Counted from the stretch's first letter, positions 17,073 through 26,257 are shown. The stretch: DNA of 64,000 nucleotides from Nocardia colli (GCF_008704205.1 NZ_VXLC01000003.1:868001-932000), one strand, 5' to 3'. Translations and numbers: made by a program. The notes: a model not told the origin generated them from the sequence alone.

Positions 17073-17858
17073 TTACGGCGTGTAACCCAACTGAGCCGAT
17101 ACCGCCCCGACCGCCTTCAGCAGCATCGGGACACACTCGTCCATCCGTGGCTGGAAACGCGACAGCGGCCCGCACACGCTGATCGCGGCGACGACCCCGC
17201 CGTCGTGGTCGAGGATCGGCGCGGCGATGGAGGCCGCCCCGATCTGCCGCTCCCCCAGCGAAATCGCGTAACCACGCTTCTTGATGGCGTTCAGCTCGGT
17301 GCGCAACTTACGCACCGAGGTGATCGTCGCGTCGGTGAACGCGGTCAATTCGTGCCTGCTCAGGTACTCGTCGATCTCTTCCTTGCGCAGCAGCGCCAGG
17401 ATCACCTTGGAGGAGCTGCCCGCGTACAACGGATACGGCACCCCCAGCGCGACCTCCATCCGCAATTCCTGTTCCGGCACAACCTGATCCACGTACATCC
17501 GGGTGTCGCCGCGGCGGATCGACAGCGTCGCGGTCTCCCCCGTCACCGAGGCCAGCCTGCGCAGCTCCGGCGCGGCCATCACCCGAAGGTCGGTGCGCGC
17601 CAGGTACGCCCGGCCGAGCGCGATGGCCGCATGCCCGAGTGCATAACGGCGCGTGGCGGGTTCGAACGCGATGAGGTCGCGATTGCGCAGCGCGGTGAGG
17701 ATACGGTGCACTGCGGCCTTGGTGATGCCCAGTTCGGTGGCGATCTCGGTGACGCCGAGATCGGCTCGGCCGCTGCGGCCGAACAACAACAGCACGTCCA
17801 TGGCCCGTTCGACCGCGGCGATCGACCGGCTCTGGTTGTCGGATTCGGTTTCGGACAC
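17073..17858 (-). CDS. IclR-family regulator, likely controller of the catabolic island
   Basis: 261 aa from GTG 17858 (SETESDNQSRSIAAVERAMD follows). The longer frame to 17906 would include the operator. The winged HTH is at about residues 15-70 (LGVTEIATELGITKAAVHRI, then L-T-A-L-R-N-R-D), and the C-terminal effector domain has R-M-Y-V-D-Q-V-V-P, Y-A-G-S-S-S-K-V-I-L-A and A-P-I-L-D-H-D-G-G-V-V-A-A-I. An operator lies 21 bp upstream and a second one sits in front of the divergent flavin-reductase operon, the classic layout of an autoregulated local regulator. Confidence 0.88.
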   Translation of the reverse strand: MSETESDNQSRSIAAVERAMDVLLLFGRSGRADLGVTEIATELGITKAAVHRILTALRNRDLIAFEPATRRYALGHAAIALGRAYLARTDLRVMAAPELRRLASVTGETATLSIRRGDTRMYVDQVVPEQELRMEVALGVPYPLYAGSSSKVILALLRKEEIDEYLSRHELTAFTDATITSVRKLRTELNAIKKRGYAISLGERQIGAASIAAPILDHDGGVVAAISVCGPLSRFQPRMDECVPMLLKAVGAVSAQLGYTP

Positions 17859-17878
17859 GTCCCGAGTGTAAGCGGTGG

Positions 17879-17895
17879 ATTTCCCCAGGGGAAAC
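17879..17895. promoter_or_regulatory. IclR-type operator A4
   Basis: ATTTC-N7-GAAAC with a perfect 15-bp core TTTCCCCAGGGGAAA (17880-17894), 21 bp upstream of the IclR GTG start. Probably autoregulatory. Confidence 0.65.
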
Positions 17896-17951
17896 ACCAT
17901 CGCCATCCGCGTTCCGCTTGCGTCACGCCGTCGCCGGACGTTACGGTGTGC

Positions 17952-17976
17952 GTAACAGTGTTTCCACTATCGAAAC
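17952..17976. promoter_or_regulatory. IclR-type operator A5 (three half-sites)
   Basis: GTAAC-N3-GTTTC-N7-GAAAC, with one mismatch in the first half-site, 10 bp upstream of the flavin reductase start. Confidence 0.65.
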
Positions 17977-17986
17977 GGATGTCACG

Positions 17987-18475
17987 GTGGAATCCAACTA
18001 TCTCCGCGCAGTATTGGCGCAGTGGGCCAGCGGGGTCGTGGTCGTCACCACGGTCCGGGCGGACGGTGGCAGGCACGGCATGACCGCCAGTTCGTTCACC
18101 GGTGTGGCGCTGGATCCGCCGCTGATCTCGGTCTGCCTGGTTTCCACGAGCACGACATGCCGGATGATCCGTGGGAGTGGCGTTTTCGCGGCGAACGTGC
18201 TCGGGCACGATCAGCAGAACATCGGCCGGCGATTCGCGTCCCCCGTCTGGAACGCGGCGACCGATCGCTTCGCCGCAGGACAGTGGGACACCGCGAGCAC
18301 CGGCGCCGCCGTCCTGACCGACGCCGTCGCCTGGCTCGACTGCGTGCTCACCGCCTGTCACCCCGCCGGAGATCACACCATCATCGTCGGCGCGGTGCAG
18401 GATGCCGCCACCCCGCGGCCCATAGCGCCGCTGATCTACCACGACCGCACGTACCACGAGGGGATAGTCCGATGA
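17987..18475 (+). CDS. Flavin reductase (FMN-binding split-barrel)
   Basis: 162 aa from GTG 17987; the longer frame to 17918 would overlap the operator. Flavin-reductase signatures: W-A-S-G-V-V-V-V-T-T near residue 12, G-M-T-A-S-S-F-T-G-V-A-L-D-P-P-L-I-S-V-C-L (flavin loop) and G-V-F-A-A-N-V-L. It would supply reduced FMN or FAD to a partner. The next gene overlaps by ATGA and encodes an acyl-CoA-dehydrogenase-fold flavoprotein, so a two-component monooxygenase is likely. Confidence 0.88.
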   Translation: MESNYLRAVLAQWASGVVVVTTVRADGGRHGMTASSFTGVALDPPLISVCLVSTSTTCRMIRGSGVFAANVLGHDQQNIGRRFASPVWNAATDRFAAGQWDTASTGAAVLTDAVAWLDCVLTACHPAGDHTIIVGAVQDAATPRPIAPLIYHDRTYHEGIVR

Positions 18476-19746
18476 TCGGTGAACGACTCGTCGAGGACAT
18501 GACCGACGCCGAACGCGAACGCGCCCAACGGGTCGACGCGATACTGCCCGCGCTGCGCGCGGCTGCCGAGGAAGCCGACCGGCTCGGCGCCTTTCCCCCC
18601 GGCCATGTCGAACTGCTCCGCGACGCCGGCCTGCTCGGGCTGGTGGTGCCCGAGAAATTCGGCGGGCTGGGCGGCACGCTCCGGGATCTGGCCGCAGCCA
18701 CCTTCGCCATGGGCACCGCCTGCCCGTCCACCGCGCTGGCGTTCTTCTTCCACAACACCAGCGCCTCGCGCGGGCTGCTTCCGCTGGAGGCGATCGACGC
18801 CGGACTGTTCGCCGACGCCGAGATTCCGGTCGTGCGCGCCTTCGCCGAGAAGGTGCTCACCCGGATGGCCGAGGGGCGCTGGCTGGCGAACTTCGCCTCC
18901 GAAGCGGTCAAGACCGCCGCCGCGAACATCACCATCGCCACCACCGCGCGCAAGGTCGACGGCGGCTGGGTCTTGCAGGGCGAGAAGTCATTCGGCTGCG
19001 CGACCGGCGTCGCCGACTTCTATCTCACGTCGGCCAAACTCGAGGGATATGACACCGCGGAAGGGCTCGCGACCTTCTTCGTCCCCCGGGACGCGCCCGG
19101 CGTCGCGGTCCGCGCCCCCTGGGACGGGCTCGGGATGCGCGCCACCGCCAACAACGGCATCCGGCTCGACCAGGTGTTCATCCCGGAAGACGAAGCGTTG
19201 GCAGTACCGGGCGCGTTCACCAAGATGCTCACCATGAGCAGAGGCAGTTTCGTCGGCAACCAGCTCGCCATCGCGGCGGTCTACACCGGCTGCGCACAGC
19301 ATGTCTACGACGAAACACTGGCCGTGACCACCGCGAAGACCTTCGCCGACACGGGCGACCCGATCGCCTCCTCGCCGGTACACCAGGTGCTCATCGGCGA
19401 GATGACCAAACAGTTGCAGACCGCCTACCTGTGGTTGCGGTATCAGCTGACGATCGAGACCACCGAACCACCGATCAAACCCAAACCCGAGGTGTTCGCC
19501 CAATGGCGCTTGGGCAAGGGCGCGGTCACCGAGGCCTGCTTCCAAGTAGCGCTCGGCGCGTTCAAGGCCGGCGGGACCTCCGCCGCGGCCATGAGCGGGG
19601 TGGCGGGGCGTGCGCTGCGTGATCTGGCGATGGGCCTGGTGATGACCTTCCCCGCCGAGCGGGGCATGCTCGAAGTGGCCCGCATCGTCACCGACGCCAA
19701 GGCGAACGAATTGTTCGCCACCGCACCGGCGAGCGCGGACCGATGA
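18472..19746 (+). CDS. Acyl-CoA-dehydrogenase-fold flavoprotein (possible two-component monooxygenase)
   Basis: 424 aa. N-terminal helical domain with G-L-L-G-L-V-V-P-E-K-F-G-G-L-G-G, beta domain with W-V-L-Q-G-E-K-S-F-G-C-A-T-G, C-terminal helices from about residue 245. The usual ACAD R-D-x-R-I-x-x-I-Y-E-G-T C-terminal motif is absent; instead the end reads G-V-A-G-R-A-L-R-D-L-A-M-G. With its own flavin reductase translationally coupled, it may be a group D hydroxylase (HsaA/DszC type) rather than a true dehydrogenase. Both readings remain open. Confidence 0.8.
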   Translation: MIGERLVEDMTDAERERAQRVDAILPALRAAAEEADRLGAFPPGHVELLRDAGLLGLVVPEKFGGLGGTLRDLAAATFAMGTACPSTALAFFFHNTSASRGLLPLEAIDAGLFADAEIPVVRAFAEKVLTRMAEGRWLANFASEAVKTAAANITIATTARKVDGGWVLQGEKSFGCATGVADFYLTSAKLEGYDTAEGLATFFVPRDAPGVAVRAPWDGLGMRATANNGIRLDQVFIPEDEALAVPGAFTKMLTMSRGSFVGNQLAIAAVYTGCAQHVYDETLAVTTAKTFADTGDPIASSPVHQVLIGEMTKQLQTAYLWLRYQLTIETTEPPIKPKPEVFAQWRLGKGAVTEACFQVALGAFKAGGTSAAAMSGVAGRALRDLAMGLVMTFPAERGMLEVARIVTDAKANELFATAPASADR

Positions 19747-21131
19747 GCGCCGAACTGCCCGCGGTCACCGATCTGATCGATGACGCATGGGGCACGCCGC
19801 AGATCGATCTCGGTGTCGCACTACAGGATCCGGCTACCGGTCGGCCCGTCGCCCGCGCCGTCGCCACGGACGCTGATCGCGTCGAGCGTGCGCTCGCGGT
19901 CGCCGACGCCGCCACCGGCCGGATCGACGCGAACACGCTCGACGCGATCGCCGCCGATCTGGACGCACGCTTGCCCTGGATCGCCGAACTCGACGCCCGC
20001 GCGACCGGTGTACCGATCACTCAAACGGCTCCGCTCGCCGCGATCGTGTCCGGCTCGTTCCGGCTCGCGGCCGAACAACTGCGCACCGGAGCCCTGCGCG
20101 ATGACCAAGACGGCGTCGAAGTGCATCGGCTGCCGCTCGGCCCGGCTCTGTGCCTGGTTCCGTGGAACGCGCCCGCACCCATGGCCGCGCACAAAGTGGC
20201 CAACGCGCTCGCCGCGGGCTGCCCGGTGATCCTGAAAGTCAGCGAACTCGCGCCCTACAGCTCGGTGGTGCTGGCCGAGGCGATCGCCGAGCACGTGCCC
20301 GCGGGCATGTTCCAGCTGGTGCAGGGCGGTGCGCAGGTCGGCGCGCAATTGGTCGCCTCGCCCGTGATCAAAGCCGTCTCGTTTACCGGCGGTCTCGCCG
20401 GCGGGCGTTCGGTCGCGACCGCGTCGGCCGGGCTGTTGCGTCCGTGTCAGCTCGAACTCGGCGGGAACAATCCGCTGGTGGTCTTGCCCGACGCCGATTT
20501 CGATATCGCCACTCGAATCGCCGCCGAGCTGCTGACCACGTTGAACGGTCAATGGTGCCGCGCGCTGGGCAGATTGATCCTGCCCGCCGAACGCGCGGGC
20601 GATCTGGTAGAAGGGATCGGAAAGCGACTCGCGGCCTTGCGGATCGGGGCGCCGATGGATCCGCTGACCGAGTTCGGGCCGCTGCTGCACGCCAATCACG
20701 TACGGACCGTTCAAGCCTCGTTCGAGGGTCGCGCCGCCCGCACCTTCGGCGACTTGCCGATGGTCGGAAACTATCTCGCCCCAACACTTCTGGACGGCGA
20801 CCTGACCGAGGAGGTCTTCGGCCCGGTAGCCGGCGTCGTCACCTATCGCGACCTCGAGGAAGCGGTGACAATAGCCAACGCCGTCCCTTACGGATTGGAG
20901 GGCTACGTCTGCGGCGCCGACGAACAACAAGCGCTCAGCGTCGCGCGTCGAATCCGGGCCGGCGAAGTGAAAGTGAACGGTTCGTCGATCATGAGCCTGC
21001 ACCTGATGACCCCGCGGCCGGCCTGGGGATTGTCCGGACTCGGCGAGGAGGGCACCGCGGAGACACTGCGCTTCTTCACCGGCGCCCGCGTGGTCGGCGT
21101 CGAAGGCCGCTTTGCCTTGCACACGTCATGA
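19743..21131 (+). CDS. Aldehyde dehydrogenase family protein
   Basis: 462 aa, overlapping its neighbours by ATGA on both sides. Motifs: W-N-A-P-A-P-M-A-A-H-K-V (substrate entry), K-V-S-E in place of K-P-S-E for NAD binding, F-T-G-G (about residue 218), catalytic Glu in L-E-L-G-G-N-N-P and catalytic Cys in N-G-Q-W-C-R-A-L-G-R-L. It would oxidise an aldehyde made by the oxygenases of the same operon. A second, dissimilar ALDH ends the operon. Confidence 0.88.
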   Translation: MSAELPAVTDLIDDAWGTPQIDLGVALQDPATGRPVARAVATDADRVERALAVADAATGRIDANTLDAIAADLDARLPWIAELDARATGVPITQTAPLAAIVSGSFRLAAEQLRTGALRDDQDGVEVHRLPLGPALCLVPWNAPAPMAAHKVANALAAGCPVILKVSELAPYSSVVLAEAIAEHVPAGMFQLVQGGAQVGAQLVASPVIKAVSFTGGLAGGRSVATASAGLLRPCQLELGGNNPLVVLPDADFDIATRIAAELLTTLNGQWCRALGRLILPAERAGDLVEGIGKRLAALRIGAPMDPLTEFGPLLHANHVRTVQASFEGRAARTFGDLPMVGNYLAPTLLDGDLTEEVFGPVAGVVTYRDLEEAVTIANAVPYGLEGYVCGADEQQALSVARRIRAGEVKVNGSSIMSLHLMTPRPAWGLSGLGEEGTAETLRFFTGARVVGVEGRFALHTS

Positions 21132-22273
21132 CCACCCCGGCGATTGTCGTGGTCGGCGCCGGGCCGGTCGGACTCACCGCCGCGCTGACTCTGGACCGAC
21201 GCGGAATTCCGGTCACCGTGCTCGAGCAAGGCGACGAGCTCGCGACCGAATCGCGGGCCTCCACCTTCCATCCGCCGACCCTGGCGATGCTGCGCGACCT
21301 GGGCGTCCTGGACGCGTTGCTGCACAAGGGAATCGTCGCGTCGACCTTCCAATACCGCGAGCGTGGCGGCGGGGAGATCGCCACCCTCGATCTCGCCGTG
21401 CTGGCCGAGGACACCCCGTTTCCGTTCCGGGTGCAGTGCGAGCAGAGCAAGCTCACCCCGATCCTGCTCGATGCCCTCGGTAGCGCCGACGTGCGTTTCG
21501 GTTGCCGGGTGGACGGATTGCGCGGCACCGGCGATTCGGTGGTGCTGAGCACCGACCGGGGCCCGATTCGCACGGACTGGGTGATCGGCGCGGACGGTGC
21601 GCATTCCGCGGTCCGGCACGGACTGGGCGTCGACTTCGGCGGCAGCACGTATCCGGAGCGGTTCCTGGTGGCCTCGGTCGAGGAGGATCTGAAGCGTGTG
21701 CTGCCCGGCATCGCGCCGATCAACTACATCTTCGACCCGGACGAATGGCTGGTGCTGCTGCGCACCCCACAGCATTGGCGGGTCCTGTTGCCGACCCCGT
21801 CCGACACCGACGACGAGTACGAATTGCGCAGGCTGCCACTGCGATTGGACGCGGTCGCCGACTTGGGTAGGCCCTGGAAGATCGCTCACGCCTCGCTGTA
21901 TCGGGTGCATCAGCGAGTCGCCGGGCGATTCCGGCACGGCCGGGTCTTGCTGGCGGGCGACGCGGCGCATCTCAACAATCCACTCGGCGGAATGGGGATG
22001 AACAGCGGCATCCACGACGCCGTCCAGTTCGCGTCCGCGCTTGCCGATGTCATCGGCGGCGCTCCGGAAGAGCGGCTCGATGAGGTTGCGGCACATCGCC
22101 ATACCGTCGCTGTCGAACACGTGCAACGGACCAGCCATGACAACTGGAATCAGCTGCGCGGGCGCGACGGCGGCCATCGTGAGCAGTTGCGAGCGTTGGC
22201 CGCCGATCCGATCGCTGCCCGTGCTTACCTGCGTCGCGCCTGCCTGCTCGACTCACTCGAGCCGCGGACATGA
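21128..22273 (+). CDS. FAD-dependent aromatic-type monooxygenase
   Basis: 381 aa. Class A flavoprotein monooxygenase with an N-terminal Rossmann motif V-V-V-G-A-G-P-V-G-L-T-A-A, the D-G motif V-I-G-A-D-G-A-H-S-A-V-R (about residue 155) and the G-D motif L-L-A-G-D-A-A-H-L-N-N-P-L-G-G-M-G-M-N-S-G. The family hydroxylates phenols, pyridines and other activated rings with NAD(P)H. Overlaps both ALDH genes. The ring substrate cannot be deduced from sequence. Confidence 0.9.
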   Translation: MTTPAIVVVGAGPVGLTAALTLDRRGIPVTVLEQGDELATESRASTFHPPTLAMLRDLGVLDALLHKGIVASTFQYRERGGGEIATLDLAVLAEDTPFPFRVQCEQSKLTPILLDALGSADVRFGCRVDGLRGTGDSVVLSTDRGPIRTDWVIGADGAHSAVRHGLGVDFGGSTYPERFLVASVEEDLKRVLPGIAPINYIFDPDEWLVLLRTPQHWRVLLPTPSDTDDEYELRRLPLRLDAVADLGRPWKIAHASLYRVHQRVAGRFRHGRVLLAGDAAHLNNPLGGMGMNSGIHDAVQFASALADVIGGAPEERLDEVAAHRHTVAVEHVQRTSHDNWNQLRGRDGGHREQLRALAADPIAARAYLRRACLLDSLEPRT

Positions 22274-23703
22274 GAATCGAGCGGGAGAATCCCGCCCACC
22301 CGCGCGAGATCGTCGGCGCGGTGATCCCGACGCCGCCAGAAGCAGTCGATGCTGTAGTCCGGAATGCGCACAACACTTTTCACGAGTGGTCGCGCCGGCC
22401 GGTCGCGATCCGGCTCGCCGCGCTCGGCCGCGCGGCGGACGCGCTCGATGCCCGCAAGAACGAGCTGGCCGCGCTGCTCGCGCGCGAATCCGGTAAGCCG
22501 GTCTCGGACTGCCGCGGTGAAATCGGTTTTGCCGCACTCTATCTGCGCTGGGTTCGCGATCACGCGACCGATGTCCTGTCGCTTCGCGACACGGACAACC
22601 CGCAGGGTCGAATCACGCTGGCCCGGAAACCCTTCGGCGTGGTCGCGGCGATCACGCCGTGGAACGCGCCCGTCATTCTCTCGATGCTCAAGCTCGGGCC
22701 CGCGCTCGCCGCCGGGAACGCGGTGATCCTGAAACCGTCGCCGCTTGCGCCGCTCACCGTGTCCGTGGCGGCCGAATTCCTGCCCGCGACAACGGTTGTG
22801 CACGGCGGACCGGATACCGTGCGGGCGCTGGTCACCCACCCGCTGGTGCGCAAGGTCGCCTTCACCGGCGGCGAGCAGGCCGGACGTGCGATCGCGGCGG
22901 CCGCGGGCGGTGCGCTCACGCCGATGCTGCTCGAACTCGGGGGCAACGACCCCGCCATCTTTTTGGACGACTTCGCGTTGACGCCAAGCGATTTCGAGCG
23001 ACTCGTCCTGGCTTCCTTCGCCACGGCGGGCCAGGTGTGCATGGCGGCCAAACGCCTGTACGTCCCCGAGTCCAGGCTGACCGAGTTCGTCGAGTCGTAT
23101 ATCGCAGCCGCGCAACGCATCCTGATCGTCGGCGAGCCGACCGACGAACGCACCACCATGGGCCCGGTGATCACCCGCACGGCCGCCGAACGCCTCACCG
23201 GCCTCGTCACCGATGCCACGAACCGCGGCGCACGGATCGTCCCGCTCGCCTCGGCACCGTCCGGCGACGGATACTTCCTCGACCCGGTACTCGCACTCGA
23301 CGCACCCGACGACGCCGACCTCGTCCGCCTGGAACAGTTCGGCCCCGCCGTCCCGATCCTCACCTACCGCGCCGAGACCGAAGCCCTCACTCGCGCAAAC
23401 AATTCCGAGCTCGGCCTGGCCGCATCGGTCTGGTCCGCCGACGAAGAGCGCGCCGTCACTGTCGCCACCCGCCTCGAAGCCGGCTTCACCTTCATCAACA
23501 CCCACAACCGCACCGGCATGTCCCTGCACGCCCCCTTCGGCGGCACCAAGAACAGCGGTTTCGGCCGCGAATACGCCGAAGAAGGCCTGCTCGAATACGT
23601 CCAGACCACCGTCACCCACGCCCCCGGCCCCTTCCGCGCAGGCGGTGCCGGCCTACCCGCCGGTGCCTATCCGCATGCAGCCCAGACCAACTCGGCACCA
23701 TGA
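22270..23703 (+). CDS. Aldehyde dehydrogenase
   Basis: 477 aa. Motifs: I-T-P-W-N-A-P-V, V-I-L-K-P-S-P, F-T-G-G-E-Q-A-G-R, catalytic Glu in L-E-L-G-G-N-D-P, and catalytic Cys in T-A-G-Q-V-C-M-A-A-K-R. The end, T-G-M-S-L-H-A-P-F-G-G-T-K-N-S-G-F-G-R-E, is standard for the family. Last gene of the five-gene operon 17987-23703. Codon use beyond 23200 shifts towards C-ending codons, but the frame is intact. Confidence 0.9.
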   Translation: MRIERENPAHPREIVGAVIPTPPEAVDAVVRNAHNTFHEWSRRPVAIRLAALGRAADALDARKNELAALLARESGKPVSDCRGEIGFAALYLRWVRDHATDVLSLRDTDNPQGRITLARKPFGVVAAITPWNAPVILSMLKLGPALAAGNAVILKPSPLAPLTVSVAAEFLPATTVVHGGPDTVRALVTHPLVRKVAFTGGEQAGRAIAAAAGGALTPMLLELGGNDPAIFLDDFALTPSDFERLVLASFATAGQVCMAAKRLYVPESRLTEFVESYIAAAQRILIVGEPTDERTTMGPVITRTAAERLTGLVTDATNRGARIVPLASAPSGDGYFLDPVLALDAPDDADLVRLEQFGPAVPILTYRAETEALTRANNSELGLAASVWSADEERAVTVATRLEAGFTFINTHNRTGMSLHAPFGGTKNSGFGREYAEEGLLEYVQTTVTHAPGPFRAGGAGLPAGAYPHAAQTNSAP

Positions 23704-23711
23704 AACGGCGG

Positions 23712-24299
23712 TCAGGTTCCCAGAGCGCGCGTCACGGTCGAGACCAGCAGGTCGGCCCGCGCTGCTGCGGGGTCAGCGTTCGTCCCGGCGAGCGCCGGCG
23801 AGTCCGCGGGCAGCTGATCGATCGCGTGCAGCACCGACAGCAGCAGCTGCCTGCACCAGGCCGGGTCCTCGGCGGTGATCGCCCCGGCCTCCCGGAGCCG
23901 GTCGAACAGCAGGTCGATGCCGTCGCCGACTTCCCCGCTCAACAGCGGTCGGTGGTTGTCGGAGGCCACTTCGACGGCGAAGCGGTGGCTGACCTTCAGC
24001 TCGAATACGAGTTCCGCGAGGCGGTGTAGCGCGACCAGCGGCGGCGCCGTAGCTATCCGCGCCTGCGCCATCGCTTGCAGGTAGCGGTCGTTGATGTGCA
24101 CAACCAGTGCGTTGTGCAGCGCCTTACGGGAGGAGAACCGCCGGTGCACGGTGGCGCGGGCCAGTCCGGCCGCATCGGCGATGCGCTCGAGCGAGGCGTT
24201 CGGGTCGACGGCGAGCACGGTCTGCGCGGCCTCCAGGATGCGGGCCGTACTGCGCTCGGCGTCCGCCCGGCCCCGCTTGGGTGTGCCTGCTTGGTTCAC
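23712..24299 (-). CDS. TetR-family transcriptional regulator
   Basis: 195 aa. HTH at about residues 15-60 (S-T-A-R-I-L-E-A-A-Q-T-V-L then LERIADAAGLARATVHRRFS), helical C-terminus. Divergent from the SDR gene at 24432, with an AT-rich 132-bp spacer between; no clear inverted repeat was found there. Convergent with the ALDH operon (8 bp gap). Likely controls the SDR. Confidence 0.85.
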   Translation of the reverse strand: MNQAGTPKRGRADAERSTARILEAAQTVLAVDPNASLERIADAAGLARATVHRRFSSRKALHNALVVHINDRYLQAMAQARIATAPPLVALHRLAELVFELKVSHRFAVEVASDNHRPLLSGEVGDGIDLLFDRLREAGAITAEDPAWCRQLLLSVLHAIDQLPADSPALAGTNADPAAARADLLVSTVTRALGT

Positions 24300-24431
24300 C
24301 GCGCCTCCCTTGTCTGTGCAACCCTAACTTCCGTGCAATATGAGACTAAAACTCCTCAATTATTGACTTAACTGCGACATCTATGTATCACTTTATAGCA
24401 GCAGTGACAGTTGAACGAACGGAGTAAAGAC

Positions 24432-25220
24432 ATGGATCTCGAGCTCGCCGGCAAGCGCGTCCTCGTCACCGGCGCGAGCAAGGGCATCGGCCTCGCGACC
24501 GTCAGAGCCTTTCTGGCCGAAGGCGCGTCGGTCGTCGCCGTGGCCCGGCGCTCCACCCCCGATCTGGAGGCAACGGGCGCGACCTTCATCGCGGCCGACC
24601 TCGCCACCTCCGACGGTCCGAAACGGGCAGTCGACACCGCGCTGGCCGCGGACCCGCACCTGGACATCCTGGTCAACAACGCCGGCGGCGGCGGCATGCC
24701 CGATGACGCCTTCGCCGACTCCCTCGACGGCGACGACGCCACCTGGCTGACCTCGTTCGAACTGAACCTCGGTGCAGCCGTGCGTACTACGCGAGCCGCA
24801 CTCCCCGCACTCACCGAGGCACGGGGCGTGGTGGTCAACGTCAGCAGCAACACCGCCCGCCAGCCCACCGGCGTTCCCCTGCACTATGCCGCCGCCAAGG
24901 CGGCCCTGAACTCCTTCTCGAAAGGACTGGCCGAGAAACTGGCCCCAACGGGTGTACGGGTCAACGCCGTCACCCCGGCCAGCACCCGCACCGACATCAC
25001 GATGAGCGCGGACGGCTACCTCGCCCGGGTGGCCGCGCACCTCGGCCTGGAACACGCGGCGCTACTCGCGGCAACGCCGCAACAGAGCGGCATGGTGACC
25101 GGCTCGCTGATCGAACCGGCCGAGATCGCCCGCGCGATCCTGCTGCTGGCGTCACCGGTGATGCCGAGCGCAGTCGGCGTGAACTGGCCGGTGGACGGCG
25201 GCGCACTCAAGGCCGCCTGA
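24432..25220 (+). CDS. Short-chain dehydrogenase/reductase
   Basis: 262 aa; GGAG upstream of ATG 24432. Classical SDR: cofactor motif V-T-G-A-S-K-G-I-G (residues 12-20), N-N-A-G-G-G, active-site S-S-N-T near residue 143 and Y-A-A-A-K (Tyr-x-x-x-Lys), C-terminal V-N-W-P-V-D-G-G. Adjacent divergent TetR is its probable regulator. Lies between two regulon blocks and has no regulon site of its own. Confidence 0.88.
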   Translation: MDLELAGKRVLVTGASKGIGLATVRAFLAEGASVVAVARRSTPDLEATGATFIAADLATSDGPKRAVDTALAADPHLDILVNNAGGGGMPDDAFADSLDGDDATWLTSFELNLGAAVRTTRAALPALTEARGVVVNVSSNTARQPTGVPLHYAAAKAALNSFSKGLAEKLAPTGVRVNAVTPASTRTDITMSADGYLARVAAHLGLEHAALLAATPQQSGMVTGSLIEPAEIARAILLLASPVMPSAVGVNWPVDGGALKAA

Positions 25221-25228
25221 CCGCCCTT

Positions 25229-25813
25229 TCAGTTGTTCCGGCCGCGGCGCCGGGCCGCGAAAAAGACGGCGGCCGCGATGATCACCACGGCGCCGACTCC
25301 GACTCCGACCACCACGGCGGTATTGCCATCCGAGTCATCGGTGCCCGCCGCATTGTTCAGTGCCGCAGTAGGTTTCGGGGTTTCCGCGGCCGGTCCGAAG
25401 GTCAGTGGGACCGAGGCGATGATCTCGGTGGCGTTGGTCAGGCTGGTGACGCTGATCGTGCACGCGCCGGGTGCGGCGGTGCAGTCGGTGCCACCGACGT
25501 CGGCTACCAAGGCGATCGACCGCTTCTCCCCGGTGGGTTGCCACTTGCCTTGCGCGTCGGCGGTTCCGAGCATCGAACCCGGCAGGTTGCAGTCACCCGG
25601 GCTGGTGATCTGTGGTTTGCATTGGCCGACCGCCACGGCGGGCATGTTCGCGGGCAGACCGTCGAGGGTCACCGTGATCGTCTGTCCCGCAGCGAGTCCG
25701 GTGGATTGGCTCACCTGTAGTGCGGGGACGGCCAGTGCTGCGGGGGTTCCGGCGAGCACGGCGATCGTGGTGAATGCAGCCAGGGCCGCGGTGTGAATTC
25801 CGATGAGTTTCAT
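25229..25813 (-). CDS. Neocarzinostatin-family secreted protein with C-terminal membrane anchor
   Basis: 194 aa. Signal peptide (about 28 residues, ending A-L-A) followed by an immunoglobulin-like neocarzinostatin domain (V-S-Q-S-T-G-L-A-A-G-Q-T-I-T-V-T). The two disulfide pairs are in place: C-K-P-Q-I-T-S-P-G-D-C and D-C-T-A-A-P-G-A-C. A Thr/Asn linker and a terminal helix (V-G-V-G-V-G-A-V-V-I-I-A-A-A-V-F-F) ending in R-R-R-G-R keep it on the membrane. The family is known for binding hydrophobic chromophores; the ligand here is unknown. Last of a four-gene operon. Confidence 0.85.
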   Translation of the reverse strand: MKLIGIHTAALAAFTTIAVLAGTPAALAVPALQVSQSTGLAAGQTITVTLDGLPANMPAVAVGQCKPQITSPGDCNLPGSMLGTADAQGKWQPTGEKRSIALVADVGGTDCTAAPGACTISVTSLTNATEIIASVPLTFGPAAETPKPTAALNNAAGTDDSDGNTAVVVGVGVGAVVIIAAAVFFAARRRGRNN

Positions 25814-25819
25814 GGCTTC

Positions 25820-26239
25820 CTACCCGAATGTCAGTGGAGTGGCGAGCAGGATGTTCGTGGGATCGTTCAGGCTGGTGACCGCGATGATGCACGCACCGGC
25901 CGAGGCCGCGCAGTCGACGCCGCCGATCGAACCGACCAGGGTGATCGCGCCGCTTCCGCCGTTGGGCTGCCAGCGGCCCTGCTCATCGGCCTTGCCGAGC
26001 AAGGAGCCCGCGAGGTTGCAGTCCGCCGGACCGGCGACCTGCGCCTTGCACTGCCCCACCGCTACCGAACCGAGGCCTGCGCCCAATCCGTCGACTGTCG
26101 CCGAGATCGTCTGTCCCGCAGACACTCCTGTCGTTTGGCTGAGCTGCAGAGCGGGGGTCGCCGCGGCGAGTCCGGCACCGAACAGAGTGGCGACCGATAG
26201 GCCGGCGAGGATCCCGAGCCGGGTACCGATGAGCTGCAT
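25820..26239 (-). CDS. Neocarzinostatin-family secreted protein (no anchor)
   Basis: 139 aa. Signal peptide (about 27 residues, G-L-A-A-A-T cleavage area) and one neocarzinostatin domain with both Cys pairs (C-K-A-Q-V-A-G-P-A-D-C and D-C-A-A-S-A-G-A-C). It stops right after the domain (T-P-L-T-F-G), so it should be soluble and diffusible, unlike its anchored neighbours. Clearly a tandem paralogue of the downstream gene. Function inferred as hydrophobic-ligand carrier. Confidence 0.85.
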   Translation of the reverse strand: MQLIGTRLGILAGLSVATLFGAGLAAATPALQLSQTTGVSAGQTISATVDGLGAGLGSVAVGQCKAQVAGPADCNLAGSLLGKADEQGRWQPNGGSGAITLVGSIGGVDCAASAGACIIAVTSLNDPTNILLATPLTFG

Positions 26240-26257
26240 ATTTCCTCCTGATGGATT

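Noticed and set aside
8342-23703. Nicotinate (maleamate) pathway as full explanation of the island
   Set aside because: An amidase and FAD monooxygenase would fit, but a nicotinate dehydrogenase, N-formylmaleamate deformylase pair and a two-Cys maleate isomerase are not seen, and RCCR-like genes would be unexplained. Kept only as an alternative.
22270-23703. Shift to strongly C-ending codons in the last 500 bp of the second ALDH as a sign of recombination
   Set aside because: The frame and family motifs are continuous, and the shift alone is too weak to argue for transfer.
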